A stretch of 64,000 nucleotides of DNA from Chitinophagales bacterium. Its GTDB lineage: Bacteria; Bacteroidota; Bacteroidia; Chitinophagales; CAIOSU01. The position numbers and the translations under genes were made by a program. A model generated the notes under the pieces. That model saw only the letters and a list, made by a program, of their open reading frames with translations, was not told the origin of the DNA and searched no databases. The stretch's first letter is position 1. Each line of letters starts with the position of its first letter. The DNA lies in assembly GCA_026003335.1 (NCBI GenBank), contig BPHB01000001.1:890591-954590 (forward strand). Reading direction: 5' to 3'. Below, in pieces: positions 8,074 to 16,419 of the stretch.

Positions 8074-8937
8074 TTATTTGCCGGAACGGGTTCCTGACTG
8101 ATTAAAATCCCGAACAAGGGGCAGCAACACATCAAGCTTGTCGGCAATTATAAAGTCACAGCCGGCTTTAAGTGCGCGTTGCATGAATTTCTTTCGCCCC
8201 CCCATCCAGAGCGCATTGATAAAAACCTGCTTCCCTCTGCGATGTATCTCGTGCACGTAAAACTCAGAAAAAGCCCCCCACCCTACACTGACAATCTGGG
8301 GGTCAATTTCGTGGAGCAACACTTCCAGTCCGGTTTCAGCTGTTCGGGACGTGGGACGCAGCAACAAACGGCCGGAAAGTTTTTTCACCTGCCGCAAAAC
8401 GTCCCAGCTTCCGGATAGAAAAGTCACATTGCTGTCAGCCAGATAGCCTTCTTCCTCCAGCAGGCGAACCAATGCTGCCACATCACCCGCTTTAAAATCT
8501 ATGTCCGGGAGCACCTTACCCTTTATAGCCCGTAGTACTTCCCGAAGCGTAGGTACAGACTCACCGGCAAATTCGGAACTAAACCACGACCCTGCATCCA
8601 GCTTTTTTATTTCTTCCAGGGTGAGATCAGCCACGCGGCCCTTCCCATCCGTTGTCCGTCTGACCGAGGCATCATGCATCAGCACAAAATGACCGTCTTT
8701 AGTCTGTCGTACATCCATCTCTACATAATCCACTCCCATTTCTGCGGCTTTCAGAAAAGCAGCCAGGGTATTTTCCGGGGCAACCTTACTTGCTCCCCGA
8801 TGCGCAACGGTTCTCACAGGCCGGCCCGCTTCAGCCTGACTCCACAGTTGGGCTGCGGGCACACACGTCAAAAGAACGCCCGCTGCAGGTAAAAACAGGG
8901 TGGCTACTAAGGCTCTAATTATCCGTATAAAACTCAT
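8074..8937 (-). CDS. Exported glycerophosphodiester phosphodiesterase
   Basis: This GDPD-family enzyme hydrolyses glycerophosphodiesters to glycerol 3-phosphate and an alcohol. A signal or anchor segment (ALVATLFLPAAGVLLTC) precedes the domain, which begins VAHRGASKVAPENTLAAF with the two catalytic arginine/histidine positions HR and the metal ligand in PENT. The metal motif DYVEMDVRQTKDG and the second histidine in VLMHDASVRRTTDG are present. The TIM-barrel end reads CDFIIADKLD. The ATG at 8937 is chosen over 8955 because it directly starts the basic and hydrophobic leader. The start lies inside the 3' end of bioA (overlap about 23 bp), so the two genes are probably translationally coupled. 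Confidence 0.9.
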   Translation of the reverse strand: MSFIRIIRALVATLFLPAAGVLLTCVPAAQLWSQAEAGRPVRTVAHRGASKVAPENTLAAFLKAAEMGVDYVEMDVRQTKDGHFVLMHDASVRRTTDGKGRVADLTLEEIKKLDAGSWFSSEFAGESVPTLREVLRAIKGKVLPDIDFKAGDVAALVRLLEEEGYLADSNVTFLSGSWDVLRQVKKLSGRLLLRPTSRTAETGLEVLLHEIDPQIVSVGWGAFSEFYVHEIHRRGKQVFINALWMGGRKKFMQRALKAGCDFIIADKLDVLLPLVRDFNQSGTRSGK

Positions 8938-10231
8938 TTCTATGAAAATGCTCATTGAGAAAACCCATTATGGCATTATAAACCGTATCCAGTTCTTCAT
9001 CAGTAATACAGTAAGGAGGCATAAGATAAATAGTATTTCCCAGCGGACGAATAAGAATACCCTGTTCCATGAAGAAGTAATAGATGCGATCCCGCATTGG
9101 GTTAAGATAGGATGTACCTTCCGGGCTTTTTAAATCAAAAGCCAGAATGGTCCCTGTCGTACGAACATGCTCAGCCAACGGATGCCGGGCCAGCTGAGCA
9201 CTAAAAACGCTGTGTTTATGGCTTATGCGTTTGAGGTTTTTGTTGAATGACGGTTCTGCACACAAATCCAGACTCGCTCCGGCTGCTGCACAGGCCAGTG
9301 GATTAGCAGTATAGGAATGACCATGAAAAAAAGTATGGGACTTATCGCTGCTACGAAAAGCGTGGAATATTTTTTCACTGCAGGCAGTTAAACCGAGAGG
9401 CATGAACCCTCCGGTAATTCCTTTTGAGAGGCAGATCAAATCCGGTTTTTGCTGCAGACGCTGGATAGCAAAAAGCGTTCCCGTCCGGCCAAAACCGGTC
9501 ATCACCTCATCAGCGATGGTAACAATATCATTTTGTCTGCACAGCAACAGCATGTTGTCCAGCGGTTCAGCATCATACATCAGCATGCCTCCGGCTCCCA
9601 AAACCAGCGGTTCAAAGATAAAGGCAGCAAGAGTGTCCCGGTGGTGCTTTATTTCGTATTCCAGCTGTGCCAGCGCATCCGATTCCTTTCCCGGCAGAGG
9701 TGGGTCTATACGCCTGACTTCAAAAAGCAGAGGGTCAAAAGGGCGGGTAAAAATGCTCCGGCTGCTTGCGGCCATCGCTCCGAAGGTATCTCCGTGATAC
9801 GCATGCTGAAAGGCAAGAATACGTGTTTTCTTCACACCCTGATTATACCAATACTGCAGCGCCATTTTCAGAGCTACCTCCACAGCGGTAGACCCATCAT
9901 CGGAAAAAAACACTCTGCTGAATTCTCCGGGCAACAGCTCTAGTATGCGCTCGGCCAGCGTAATGGCTGGCTCATGGGTAAACCCGGCAAAGATAACCTG
10001 CTCAAGAGTATGCAACTGAGCAGCTATCTTTCCGGCAATATAAGGATGCGCATGACCATGGATATTGACCCACCAGGAAGAGATAACATCCAGATATTTT
10101 TTACCGTTTTCATCATACAACCACGCACCTTTTCCTTTTACAATGGCTATAGGACCTGCTGATTGAGCGCTTATAGGTGTATAAGGATGCCAGATACACT
10201 TTTGATCGCGTTGCGTGAGGCTTTCAGTCAT
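8915..10231 (-). CDS. bioA: Adenosylmethionine-8-amino-7-oxononanoate aminotransferase
   Basis: BioA makes 7,8-diaminononanoate from 8-amino-7-oxononanoate with S-adenosylmethionine as amino donor, in biotin synthesis. It is a class III PLP aminotransferase. The N-terminus QKCIWHPYTP is typical of BioA rather than other family members. PLP-binding features include FSDDGSTAVEVALKMA, HGDTFGAM, IADEVMTGFGRTG and the lysine in CLSKGITGGFMPL. The ATG at 10231 (MTESLTQRDQ) is preferred to the one at 10249. No other bio gene is in the window. It sits between the AtoE-type transporter gene, 35 bp upstream, and the GDPD gene that overlaps its end. Confidence 0.93.
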   Translation of the reverse strand: MTESLTQRDQKCIWHPYTPISAQSAGPIAIVKGKGAWLYDENGKKYLDVISSWWVNIHGHAHPYIAGKIAAQLHTLEQVIFAGFTHEPAITLAERILELLPGEFSRVFFSDDGSTAVEVALKMALQYWYNQGVKKTRILAFQHAYHGDTFGAMAASSRSIFTRPFDPLLFEVRRIDPPLPGKESDALAQLEYEIKHHRDTLAAFIFEPLVLGAGGMLMYDAEPLDNMLLLCRQNDIVTIADEVMTGFGRTGTLFAIQRLQQKPDLICLSKGITGGFMPLGLTACSEKIFHAFRSSDKSHTFFHGHSYTANPLACAAAGASLDLCAEPSFNKNLKRISHKHSVFSAQLARHPLAEHVRTTGTILAFDLKSPEGTSYLNPMRDRIYYFFMEQGILIRPLGNTIYLMPPYCITDEELDTVYNAIMGFLNEHFHRNEFYTDN

Positions 10232-10266
10232 CCCTTCAATGATTAGCAATGCAGTAAAGATAAAAG

Positions 10267-11742
10267 CTAAAAAATAAGCAGTGCAGCCGAATAGACGATG
10301 CCACCGGCTATCATGATTAAAAAAGAATAAGGTAGAATATCTTTTGCATCCAGTCCGGTGATACCCAGTAGCGGCAGTGCCCAGAAAGGTTGTATCATGT
10401 TGGTAAGCTGGTCGCCATATGCAAGGGCCATAATGTTTTTAGGTACAGAAGAACCTAACTCCAGGGCGGTCTGCACAACCAGAGGACCCTGCACGGCCCA
10501 CTGTCCTCCCCCGCTGGGTACAAACAGATTTACTACAGCAGCACTCATAAATGTGAATAGCGGCAATGTGGTGCTGCCCGCCAGTTGTGCCAACCAATCA
10601 CTGAAAGTTGCTATAAGGCCGGAATATTTCATTATGCCCATAATGCCGGCATAAAGCGGAAACTGAATAATGATGCCTGATGCCCCACCCACAGCCTCAT
10701 CAATAGCCCTGAGGTAGCGGGAGAAATTACCGTGCAACAGAATGCCGATACCCAGGAGCAAAAAATTGATATAATTCAGGTTAATAAATGAAAATACCGA
10801 TACACCCCTGGAAATAAAGGCCTTGTAAACAGCAGCGGACAATATCAAAGCTGCAAACAAATAAGCCAACAGACGGGAGGAATCCAAGCGGGAAGCCGCT
10901 TCCGACACTGAAGCGGGCTGCTGTGACGGAAAAGCAGACGGAGGTAACCAGCCAGCAGGATGCTCCGCCCTGTGCCGGATGTTGCTGCCAACAATAAATA
11001 ACAATGCAGGTACGAGGAGTAAAAGCACGCTGTTGACGGTAATATTCATAGCGGACAGAAGTGTGAGGTCTATGGGAATAATACCGGTTTGTGCCACAAG
11101 GAAGTGATTAGGTTCTGCCACCTTCAGAGGCGCGGAGCCGGAGAAGCCGCCATGCCATACCATCATGCCTGCATAGCCAGCTGCGCCCAGCAACGGGTAG
11201 TTGACCCTAATACCTGTAGCCGAAGCTTTTTCCGCTACTTTCCTTGCCAGGATAGCTCCGAAAATCAAACCCAGCCCCCAGTTGATTAAAGCCACTGCCA
11301 TGGATGCCAGCGCAACAATCGCTGCTGCCTGTGCCGCACCTCTACACTGACGGGCAATTGCGTGGATAAAACCCGATACAGCCGGGGTGAGTGCCAGAGC
11401 ATGTCCAAGCACAAGAATAAGCACCATCTGCATAGCAAATTCCAGCAGTTCCCAAAACCCTTGCTCCCACCACTGCAGCAATGCAGGAAAAGAGAACTGC
11501 TGCTGGTGCGATTGACCAGCAGGCGGAATATGATACTTTCCGGCAAGCGCCTCATATTCTTCCTGGCTTAATGCCTTTTTTACTCCTCCGAGAATAATCT
11601 CATAACGGGGCACGGGTGCAGGAGGCTCAGGACGAATAATACATACCATGATAGCCGTAAACAGCGTGAGCAAAACGGCAATCGTAAAGGGAGAAGGCAC
11701 CCCTCTACGCATCAATGCTATAAGAACCTCTAAAAATTTCAC
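10267..11742 (-). CDS. AtoE-type short-chain fatty acid transporter
   Basis: The 491-residue protein has about twelve hydrophobic segments. Conserved stretches match the short-chain fatty acid transporter family (AtoE, PF02667): MRRGVPSPFTIAVLLTLFT at the N-terminus, MVWHGGFSGSAPLKVAEP, FPLYAGIMGIM, VNLFVPSGGGQWAVQGP and YGDQLTNMIQPFWALPLLGI. Family members move acetoacetate or butyrate-like acids across the inner membrane. A periplasmic loop of about 45 residues near the N-terminus is rich in Gln and Glu. It is 35 bp upstream of bioA on the same strand; the functional link is not obvious. Substrate is inferred from the family. Confidence 0.9.
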   Translation of the reverse strand: MKFLEVLIALMRRGVPSPFTIAVLLTLFTAIMVCIIRPEPPAPVPRYEIILGGVKKALSQEEYEALAGKYHIPPAGQSHQQQFSFPALLQWWEQGFWELLEFAMQMVLILVLGHALALTPAVSGFIHAIARQCRGAAQAAAIVALASMAVALINWGLGLIFGAILARKVAEKASATGIRVNYPLLGAAGYAGMMVWHGGFSGSAPLKVAEPNHFLVAQTGIIPIDLTLLSAMNITVNSVLLLLVPALLFIVGSNIRHRAEHPAGWLPPSAFPSQQPASVSEAASRLDSSRLLAYLFAALILSAAVYKAFISRGVSVFSFINLNYINFLLLGIGILLHGNFSRYLRAIDEAVGGASGIIIQFPLYAGIMGIMKYSGLIATFSDWLAQLAGSTTLPLFTFMSAAVVNLFVPSGGGQWAVQGPLVVQTALELGSSVPKNIMALAYGDQLTNMIQPFWALPLLGITGLDAKDILPYSFLIMIAGGIVYSAALLIF

Positions 11743-11899
11743 GAACTGAAGCTAATAAAAAGATGCTTTGAGCAAGCCCCGTTTTGCGCAGAAAAAAAAT
11801 TAGTCCTTAAATATTTTAACCTCATAAACATGACCCCCGCTGTCTTACAGCAACATCTATAGAGAACAGAAGCCTAAGCGTATTCATTGAAACATGCAA

Positions 11900-11912
11900 T
11901 TGTTATATTTGC
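11900..11912 (+). promoter_or_regulatory. -7 element of the tRNA-Met promoter
   Basis: TTGTTATATTTGC contains an exact TAnnTTTG box (11904-11911) ending 9 bp before the mature tRNA. The same 13 bases stand upstream of the tRNA-Gly gene on the other strand (17586-17598). Confidence 0.65.
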
Positions 11913-11920
11913 AGCCCGAA

Positions 11921-11994
11921 GGCGAGGTAGCTCAGTCGGTAAGAGCGCAGGATTCATAACCCTGAGGTCGAGGGTTCAACTCCCTCCCTCGCTA
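11921..11994 (+). tRNA. tRNA-Met (CAT)
   Basis: The 74-nt cloverleaf has acceptor GGCGAGG pairing with CCTCGCT, D-arm GCTC/GAGC, anticodon loop TTCATAA giving CAT, and T-arm GAGGG TTCAACT CCCTC. The anticodon stem lacks the three G-C pairs of initiator tRNA, so it is the elongator form (or, less likely, a lysidine-type tRNA-Ile). The innermost anticodon pair is an A-C mismatch. CCA is not encoded. Confidence 0.95.
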
Positions 11995-12424
11995 CAAGCG
12001 GATTTAGCCATATTCTGAGATGCGGTCTGCTTCCCGATTTTTCCATCAGTTAAAAGAAGCCGGCAAAACGAATACAAAAAAATTTCTGCTCATAAGTTTC
12101 AGATTTCCCCAATAGAAAAAAATCTTAAATAGCACACAGGGTGCATCAAGACATGGCATGTGCTTTTATAACAGCCAGCCTTGGAACTTCTATCAAATTA
12201 TATTCAGTACGATTTCAGAAGTTTTACGTCAAAGCGTTAAGAGTGCAGGTGGATCTCGCACCAGAATTAGAGGAGGCTATTTGCAGCTCAACTGCCGGGT
12301 TAGTCGGTTAGTCTGCTAAACCACTTTTATTATGCCTTCGGAAAATATTCCGAACAACAAATCATGCACATCCCCAGGCCTGGCGCAAGCGTCCGTTTAA
12401 ACCAGTATTAGAAGTCATATGAAT
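11995..12424. other. Intergenic stretch with no recognised gene
   Basis: About 430 bp between tRNA-Met and the T9SS protein gene. I see no open frame with protein-like composition, no tRNA fold and no clear terminator. It is AT-rich at 12050-12130. Confidence 0.5.
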
Positions 12425-13555
12425 TCAAAAACTTTTGAACAGTTTTCCTGTGTGACGTTGCTGGCTATTTTCAACTACAATCCAATATATCCCTTGTTTC
12501 CAGCCGGCAAGGTCAAGTGTTGCCAGTTTGGTAAGAGGCGCGATTGCTTTGAAATAAATCAATTGCCCATCAAGACTGAATATCCTGATTGAAACTGGCG
12601 CATTGTTACTAAGAGAAGCCACATCAACAATGATCTGATTGCTGGCAGGGTTTGGGAATATTTTCAGACTGTTGGCGGCCGGCTCCAGATCGGGCAGATC
12701 GCTGGTAAGACTCGTGTCAACGGCCCAGGCATAATCAATGGTAATAGAGTCAACAATTATTTTGGAATAATAAACAGATTTCAAATTGGCGGTATCCACA
12801 TACCATGCTTCTTCAAAATAAGATTGGCTGATCACATCCGCAAAATTGCTGAAACTGCCATACATGGATGAATCACCGACTACAATAGCCCAGGCCTGGG
12901 CATCCGGCCCGGCGCAGGCAATCACTCCGTTGATCAGGCCGGGGCATCCAAGCCTGACGGCAACAAAGGCGTTGCCCTGTCTTCCGAGCAGCCAGAGTCC
13001 GTCAACGAGGGTCTCATCAAAGTCAGCGGCATTCCAGTGCAGCGCCACTTCCGGATTATCCAAGCCAAAGAAGTCCAGCGCCTTTTCGTAACGATACATA
13101 ATCAGCGCCACATTTTTTTCCTGCTTTACATACGGAAGATGGTCATTCGCCCTGATTGAAGGGCGATCCGTCCAAACCGGCTTTACCGTTCCTGAAGCGG
13201 TCATTACTGCTGTGGTGCCAATGGCAGCTACGCAGGGGAATTGCTGATAGCCCGCCTTGCCTTTCCAAAAATCCTGAACCGATGACAATGTAACCGAATG
13301 GCTTTTGAAGATTGCAATATCCTGTCCGGAGATGACTGAGCTTTTCGAAATAGAACTGGCTAACTCGGCTATCAGTGGAGCCTGGGCAGGAGGTATGCCG
13401 GAGAACCGAACAAATTCAGTAAAATCAACATGATTCCACAGATTGGAATCCACAATAAGATTTACCGACTCCAACGCCACCTGGGGATGAAAATAAGCCC
13501 CAGCACTCCACTGAAAAATGATCCGGTCAAGCGTGGTTTGCGATTGATGGATGAC
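12425..13555 (-). CDS. T9SS-secreted protein, C-terminal part after a frameshift
   Basis: This frame carries about 375 residues that continue the protein begun at 14432. The start is not a real initiation site: the sequence becomes protein-like at about SQTTLDRIIFQWS. The body contains beta-rich stretches such as HWNAADFDETLVDGLWLLG and ends in a T9SS type A sorting domain (LKIFPNPASNQIIVDV to HTGKLFKSF). Upstream of about 13560 the same frame reads a basic, low-quality translation antisense in character to the real frame. The join lies between 13536 and 13560. The family is not recognised; an alpha/alpha-toroid N-domain plus beta C-domain would suit a polysaccharide lyase, but that is speculative. 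Confidence 0.72.
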   Translation of the reverse strand, partial: VIHQSQTTLDRIIFQWSAGAYFHPQVALESVNLIVDSNLWNHVDFTEFVRFSGIPPAQAPLIAELASSISKSSVISGQDIAIFKSHSVTLSSVQDFWKGKAGYQQFPCVAAIGTTAVMTASGTVKPVWTDRPSIRANDHLPYVKQEKNVALIMYRYEKALDFFGLDNPEVALHWNAADFDETLVDGLWLLGRQGNAFVAVRLGCPGLINGVIACAGPDAQAWAIVVGDSSMYGSFSNFADVISQSYFEEAWYVDTANLKSVYYSKIIVDSITIDYAWAVDTSLTSDLPDLEPAANSLKIFPNPASNQIIVDVASLSNNAPVSIRIFSLDGQLIYFKAIAPLTKLATLDLAGWKQGIYWIVVENSQQRHTGKLFKSF

Positions 13556-14432
13556 TAATGCTGTCAAGGCTATGCCCGATGGAATAAACGGTGTCAAGCA
13601 CCGGAGACCAGGAGGCAATAATGCTGTCAACCGGAATGGAAGAACTCGCCAAAAAACCTCCGGAATGTGATGCGCCAACCGGAGGCTGACCCAGACCGGT
13701 GAGCAGGTAAACCAAATGATGATGATTCTGATGATAGGGATCCTCATATTTCGAGTAATAATTCCTTCCTGCTACCGGATAGAAAACCCCTTTGTCGTTT
13801 ACCGGCATGAGCAGGTCTTTGAGTAAACGGATAGCCGCCTGCGTGGCGAGATTTTTGACTTCAGTATCCTGGGCAAAATCAGTCAGATTAAGTAATCCGC
13901 TGAGCGTATAAGGGGCGTAAGTGGAGGAGAAAAATTCATAAAATCCGTAGTGAATCTTCAATCTTAAATAATGTCTCAACCGGCTGCTGAGCGATGAATC
14001 CATTGGCCAGCCGTAGCGCTCATGCAGCAGCCAGTGTGACGACATCCACATGATCATATGATTTTCCGACCAATATACTCTCAGCTTATCGCCTTTGGTA
14101 AGCCAAAAAGGTACAGAGGCCAACACCGGCAATATCTGAGCGTCATAAGTGCCGTTGGTGAAAAACAGTATCCTGATGAGTTTGACGATGTCAAAATCGG
14201 AAGTGCTTTTCACCGGGACCGCAGCAAGAAGGTTATGCAAGGCCTGCGTGTCAACCGGCAGTCCGCGGTAAGCCTGCAACGTTACCGCATCATCGGAAAA
14301 ATTTGCCAACGCGGAATCAATATACGCTGTTCTGCGCTGCTCGTAATCGGGATTGTTGGCCCGAGCGCTTTTCCCGGTAATTCCAACAGTAAAAAACAAT
14401 GAACATATAATAAGCCAGCACGAAGTATTCAT
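13527..14432 (-). CDS. T9SS-secreted protein, N-terminal part before a frameshift
   Basis: The 301-residue fragment begins with a signal peptide (SCWLIICSLFFTVGITGKS) and then shows helix-rich sequence with Trp, His and Tyr-rich turns: WSENHMIMWMSSHWLLHER, GFYEFFSSTYAPYTLSGL and DPYHQNHHHLVYLLTG. Repeated helix pairs of this sort are seen in alpha/alpha-toroid enzymes such as polysaccharide lyases, but no diagnostic motif is firm enough to assign a function. The frame ends at a TGA at 13527 just after SHPSIANHA; shifting frame near 13545 gives a continuous chain of about 670 residues with a T9SS domain. Treat this and the previous entry as one broken gene. Confidence 0.72.
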   Translation of the reverse strand: MNTSCWLIICSLFFTVGITGKSARANNPDYEQRRTAYIDSALANFSDDAVTLQAYRGLPVDTQALHNLLAAVPVKSTSDFDIVKLIRILFFTNGTYDAQILPVLASVPFWLTKGDKLRVYWSENHMIMWMSSHWLLHERYGWPMDSSLSSRLRHYLRLKIHYGFYEFFSSTYAPYTLSGLLNLTDFAQDTEVKNLATQAAIRLLKDLLMPVNDKGVFYPVAGRNYYSKYEDPYHQNHHHLVYLLTGLGQPPVGASHSGGFLASSSIPVDSIIASWSPVLDTVYSIGHSLDSISHPSIANHA

Positions 14433-14710
14433 GTTTCAATATGCAGTACGGTGTCTGAATAAACAAGGTTGTAAAATAGTTGATTTGATGCGCAGTTTTG
14501 CGGATTTGAAAAAAATATTCTGAGGTATCAGGGTCTGTTCACCGTATTGTGTCAGTTAAGCGGTTAAAAATACCATTCGGGTTGTAATCTGATTGTGTAA
14601 GCAACGATGAACATCAGTCTAAATAGCACGCCAAAAGAGGTTCACGTAAGGTTTTGCCAGTGGCTCGGGGGGTGAGAATCCCCCTTGCTCAATCTTCTTT
14701 CTGTCATGAG
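14433..14710. other. Intergenic stretch with no recognised gene
   Basis: This region upstream of the T9SS gene holds its promoter presumably, but no clear TAnnTTTG box was found. A small hairpin with GGGGG and CCCCC arms lies at about 14668-14690; its role is unknown. Confidence 0.4.
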
Positions 14711-15021
14711 CTACTGCTTTATTAATTTACCGGTAAATATGTTCGTGCCACCTATTATCTGAAAAAAGTAAAGTCCTGAATTCAAGGCCGCCAAATGGAT
14801 TTGCATTTTACCCGTAATTGAGTTTTGGACCAATACACACCTGCCAGATAGGTCACAAACATTTGCTAAATACCTTTCGTCTGCAGATTAATATTTGCAA
14901 TATCATTTGCCGGATTAGGTACAATTGCAGGGTTTGAGTTGCCTTCAAACATAGTATTTGATAAGCCGGAAGCTAAATTATCGGTTAGCCTATAAGTCCA
15001 CACAGGAATAAATTGAAGTAG
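14711..15021 (-). pseudogene. Remnant of a T9SS sorting-domain protein
   Basis: Two minus-strand frames together spell a T9SS type A sorting domain. From about 15021 the first frame reads VWTYRLTDNLASG and then AIVPNPANDIANINLQTKG, ending at a TAG at 14866-14868. A second frame continues with ANVCDLSGRCVLVQN and LNSGLYFFQII and ends KLIKQ at the TAG at 14711-14713. NP near the start, the GLYF segment and the basic end are the usual landmarks. No upstream body of the protein remains; a stop lies just before residue 1 of the remnant. It is a decayed gene end, separate from the broken gene at 12425-14432. Confidence 0.75.
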
Positions 15022-15363
15022 CTACGACTTAATCTGACAGATGGGGTAAAATTGGAGTAGAAAACAAATTCAAATAAACCCCTTAAATCTGTCAGACATG
15101 AAATTCCCGAACCCTGGCACATTCGCCCAATTCCTTTCATAACTTAGTGTTCGCTGGCTGAAACGCGTCATATCCTCTTACCTATTACTTTAATCAACCC
15201 CAATAAGCTGAAAATACAAGCCCCGCATTGACAGTCCGTTGTAGCAATTCCGCTTCGTTACGGTTAAATGAATGGGCGTTCTTATTATGGGGAAGCCTAA
15301 CCTTATGGAATCTCTTTTTTTATACTAAATACCAAAGGCCAGTTGGATTATACCTCTGAGATG
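15022..15363. other. Decayed intergenic stretch with a small inverted repeat
   Basis: CTGACAGAT (15034-15042) is repeated in inverted orientation as ATCTGTCAG (15087-15095). Directly after the second arm an ATG at 15099 opens MKFPNPGTFAQFLS and a stop, and the next frame continues LSVRWLKRVISSY. This could be a relic of an insertion sequence end and the start of its transposase, but the evidence is weak. Confidence 0.3.
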
Positions 15364-15449
15364 TACCCGGGACGGGACTTGAACCCGTACAGGCATTGCT
15401 GCCCACAGGATTTTAAGTCCTGCGTGTCTACCGATTCCACCACCCGGGC
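15364..15449 (-). tRNA. tRNA-Leu (TAA)
   Basis: The 86-nt class II cloverleaf has acceptor GCCCGGG, D-arm GTGGAATCGGTAGACAC, anticodon stem CAGGA/TCCTG with loop CTTAAAA giving TAA, a long variable arm (GTGGGCAGCAATGCCTGT) and T-arm ACGGG TTCAAGT CCCGT. CCA is not encoded. Confidence 0.97.
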
Positions 15450-15573
15450 TTACAGCATAATGACATCATCTCTTCAGGGGTCAACCGCATTGCGAATTTA
15501 ATGTGTTTTAAGCAGCCTTACGAATTTAACGACACCTGAAGGTGGTATGCTTTGAGCAACCTAATTTTACCGT

Positions 15574-16419
15574 GTGTCAGCGCAGGCTTTTAGCATTATC
15601 ATCCCTACGTGGAATAATCTTGACTTTCTCCGCACATGCGTGGGAAGCATCAGACAAAACAGTGCATGGCGGCACGAAATCGTTGTGCACGTGAACGAAG
15701 GCGTGGATGGCACTCTACAATGGCTGCAGAGCGAGGGTATAGCCTTCACGCATAGTATCAGCAACATTGGTGTGTGTAAAGCTTTTAATACAGCCCTGAC
15801 AAGAGCATCCAGGCCGGTTATAGCTTTTTTAAACGATGACATGTACGTGCTGCCCGGCTGGGATGAGGCCCTGCTGCACATTATGCCTGACACCGATGCA
15901 TGGATGATATCGGCCACCATGATTGAGCCGCGGCACACTGGCAATCCGTGTGTGGTGGTTGCCGACTATGGCAGTGACCTGACATCTTTCCGTGAAGAAC
16001 AACTGCTTGCAGACTATTCTTCTCTGAAACGTGCCGACTGGAGTGGTTCGTCATGGCCTCCCGTGCTGATGCCTGCATCATTGTGGCGCAAAGCAGGTGG
16101 GCTGAGCGAAGAGTTCTCTCCGGGCTTATATTCCGACCCGGACCTGGCTATGAAAGTCTGGCAAGCCGGTGTACGCTATTTCCGGGGAGCAGGTAACAGC
16201 CTTGTTTACCATTTCCAGTGCAGATCTACCTCACGCATTAAACCTAATAATGGACGTCTCACCTTCATGAAAAAGTGGAGAATGACCCCTTCTTTTTTCT
16301 ACCGCCATTACCTGCGCATGGGCCAACCCTGGCAGGGAGAGCTGCACAGTGCGGGGCCCTCTGAGTTGCGGAAACGGTTAAACCGTCTGCGCGTGGGCAT
16401 TCAAACTCTTTTACAGTGA
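15574..16419 (+). CDS. Glycosyltransferase family 2
   Basis: A GT-A fold glycosyltransferase of 281 residues, cytoplasmic or membrane-associated. It opens with AFSIIIPTWNNLDFLRTCV, the usual nucleotide-sugar binding start, and contains the DXD-type motif in VIAFLNDDMYVLPGW. The region GGLSEEFSPGLYSDPDLAMK is the usual acceptor-side loop, and RMGQPWQGE lies near the end. The GTG at 15574 is the start that fits the family N-terminus; no ATG is available. Its end overlaps the next glycosyltransferase by 4 bp, so the pair is likely one operon making a surface glycan or a glycoconjugate. Sugar and acceptor are unknown. Confidence 0.9.
   Translation: MSAQAFSIIIPTWNNLDFLRTCVGSIRQNSAWRHEIVVHVNEGVDGTLQWLQSEGIAFTHSISNIGVCKAFNTALTRASRPVIAFLNDDMYVLPGWDEALLHIMPDTDAWMISATMIEPRHTGNPCVVVADYGSDLTSFREEQLLADYSSLKRADWSGSSWPPVLMPASLWRKAGGLSEEFSPGLYSDPDLAMKVWQAGVRYFRGAGNSLVYHFQCRSTSRIKPNNGRLTFMKKWRMTPSFFYRHYLRMGQPWQGELHSAGPSELRKRLNRLRVGIQTLLQ

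Noticed and set aside
12425-13747. Full-length reading of the 440-codon frame from 13747
   Set aside because: Its first about 60 codons overlap the N-terminal half of the same gene in another frame and read as low-complexity; the real protein-like part begins near 13555.
14650-14700. Hairpin with GGGGG/CCCCC arms as a possible tRNA or riboswitch
   Set aside because: No T-arm, acceptor or other conserved parts; only one short hairpin.
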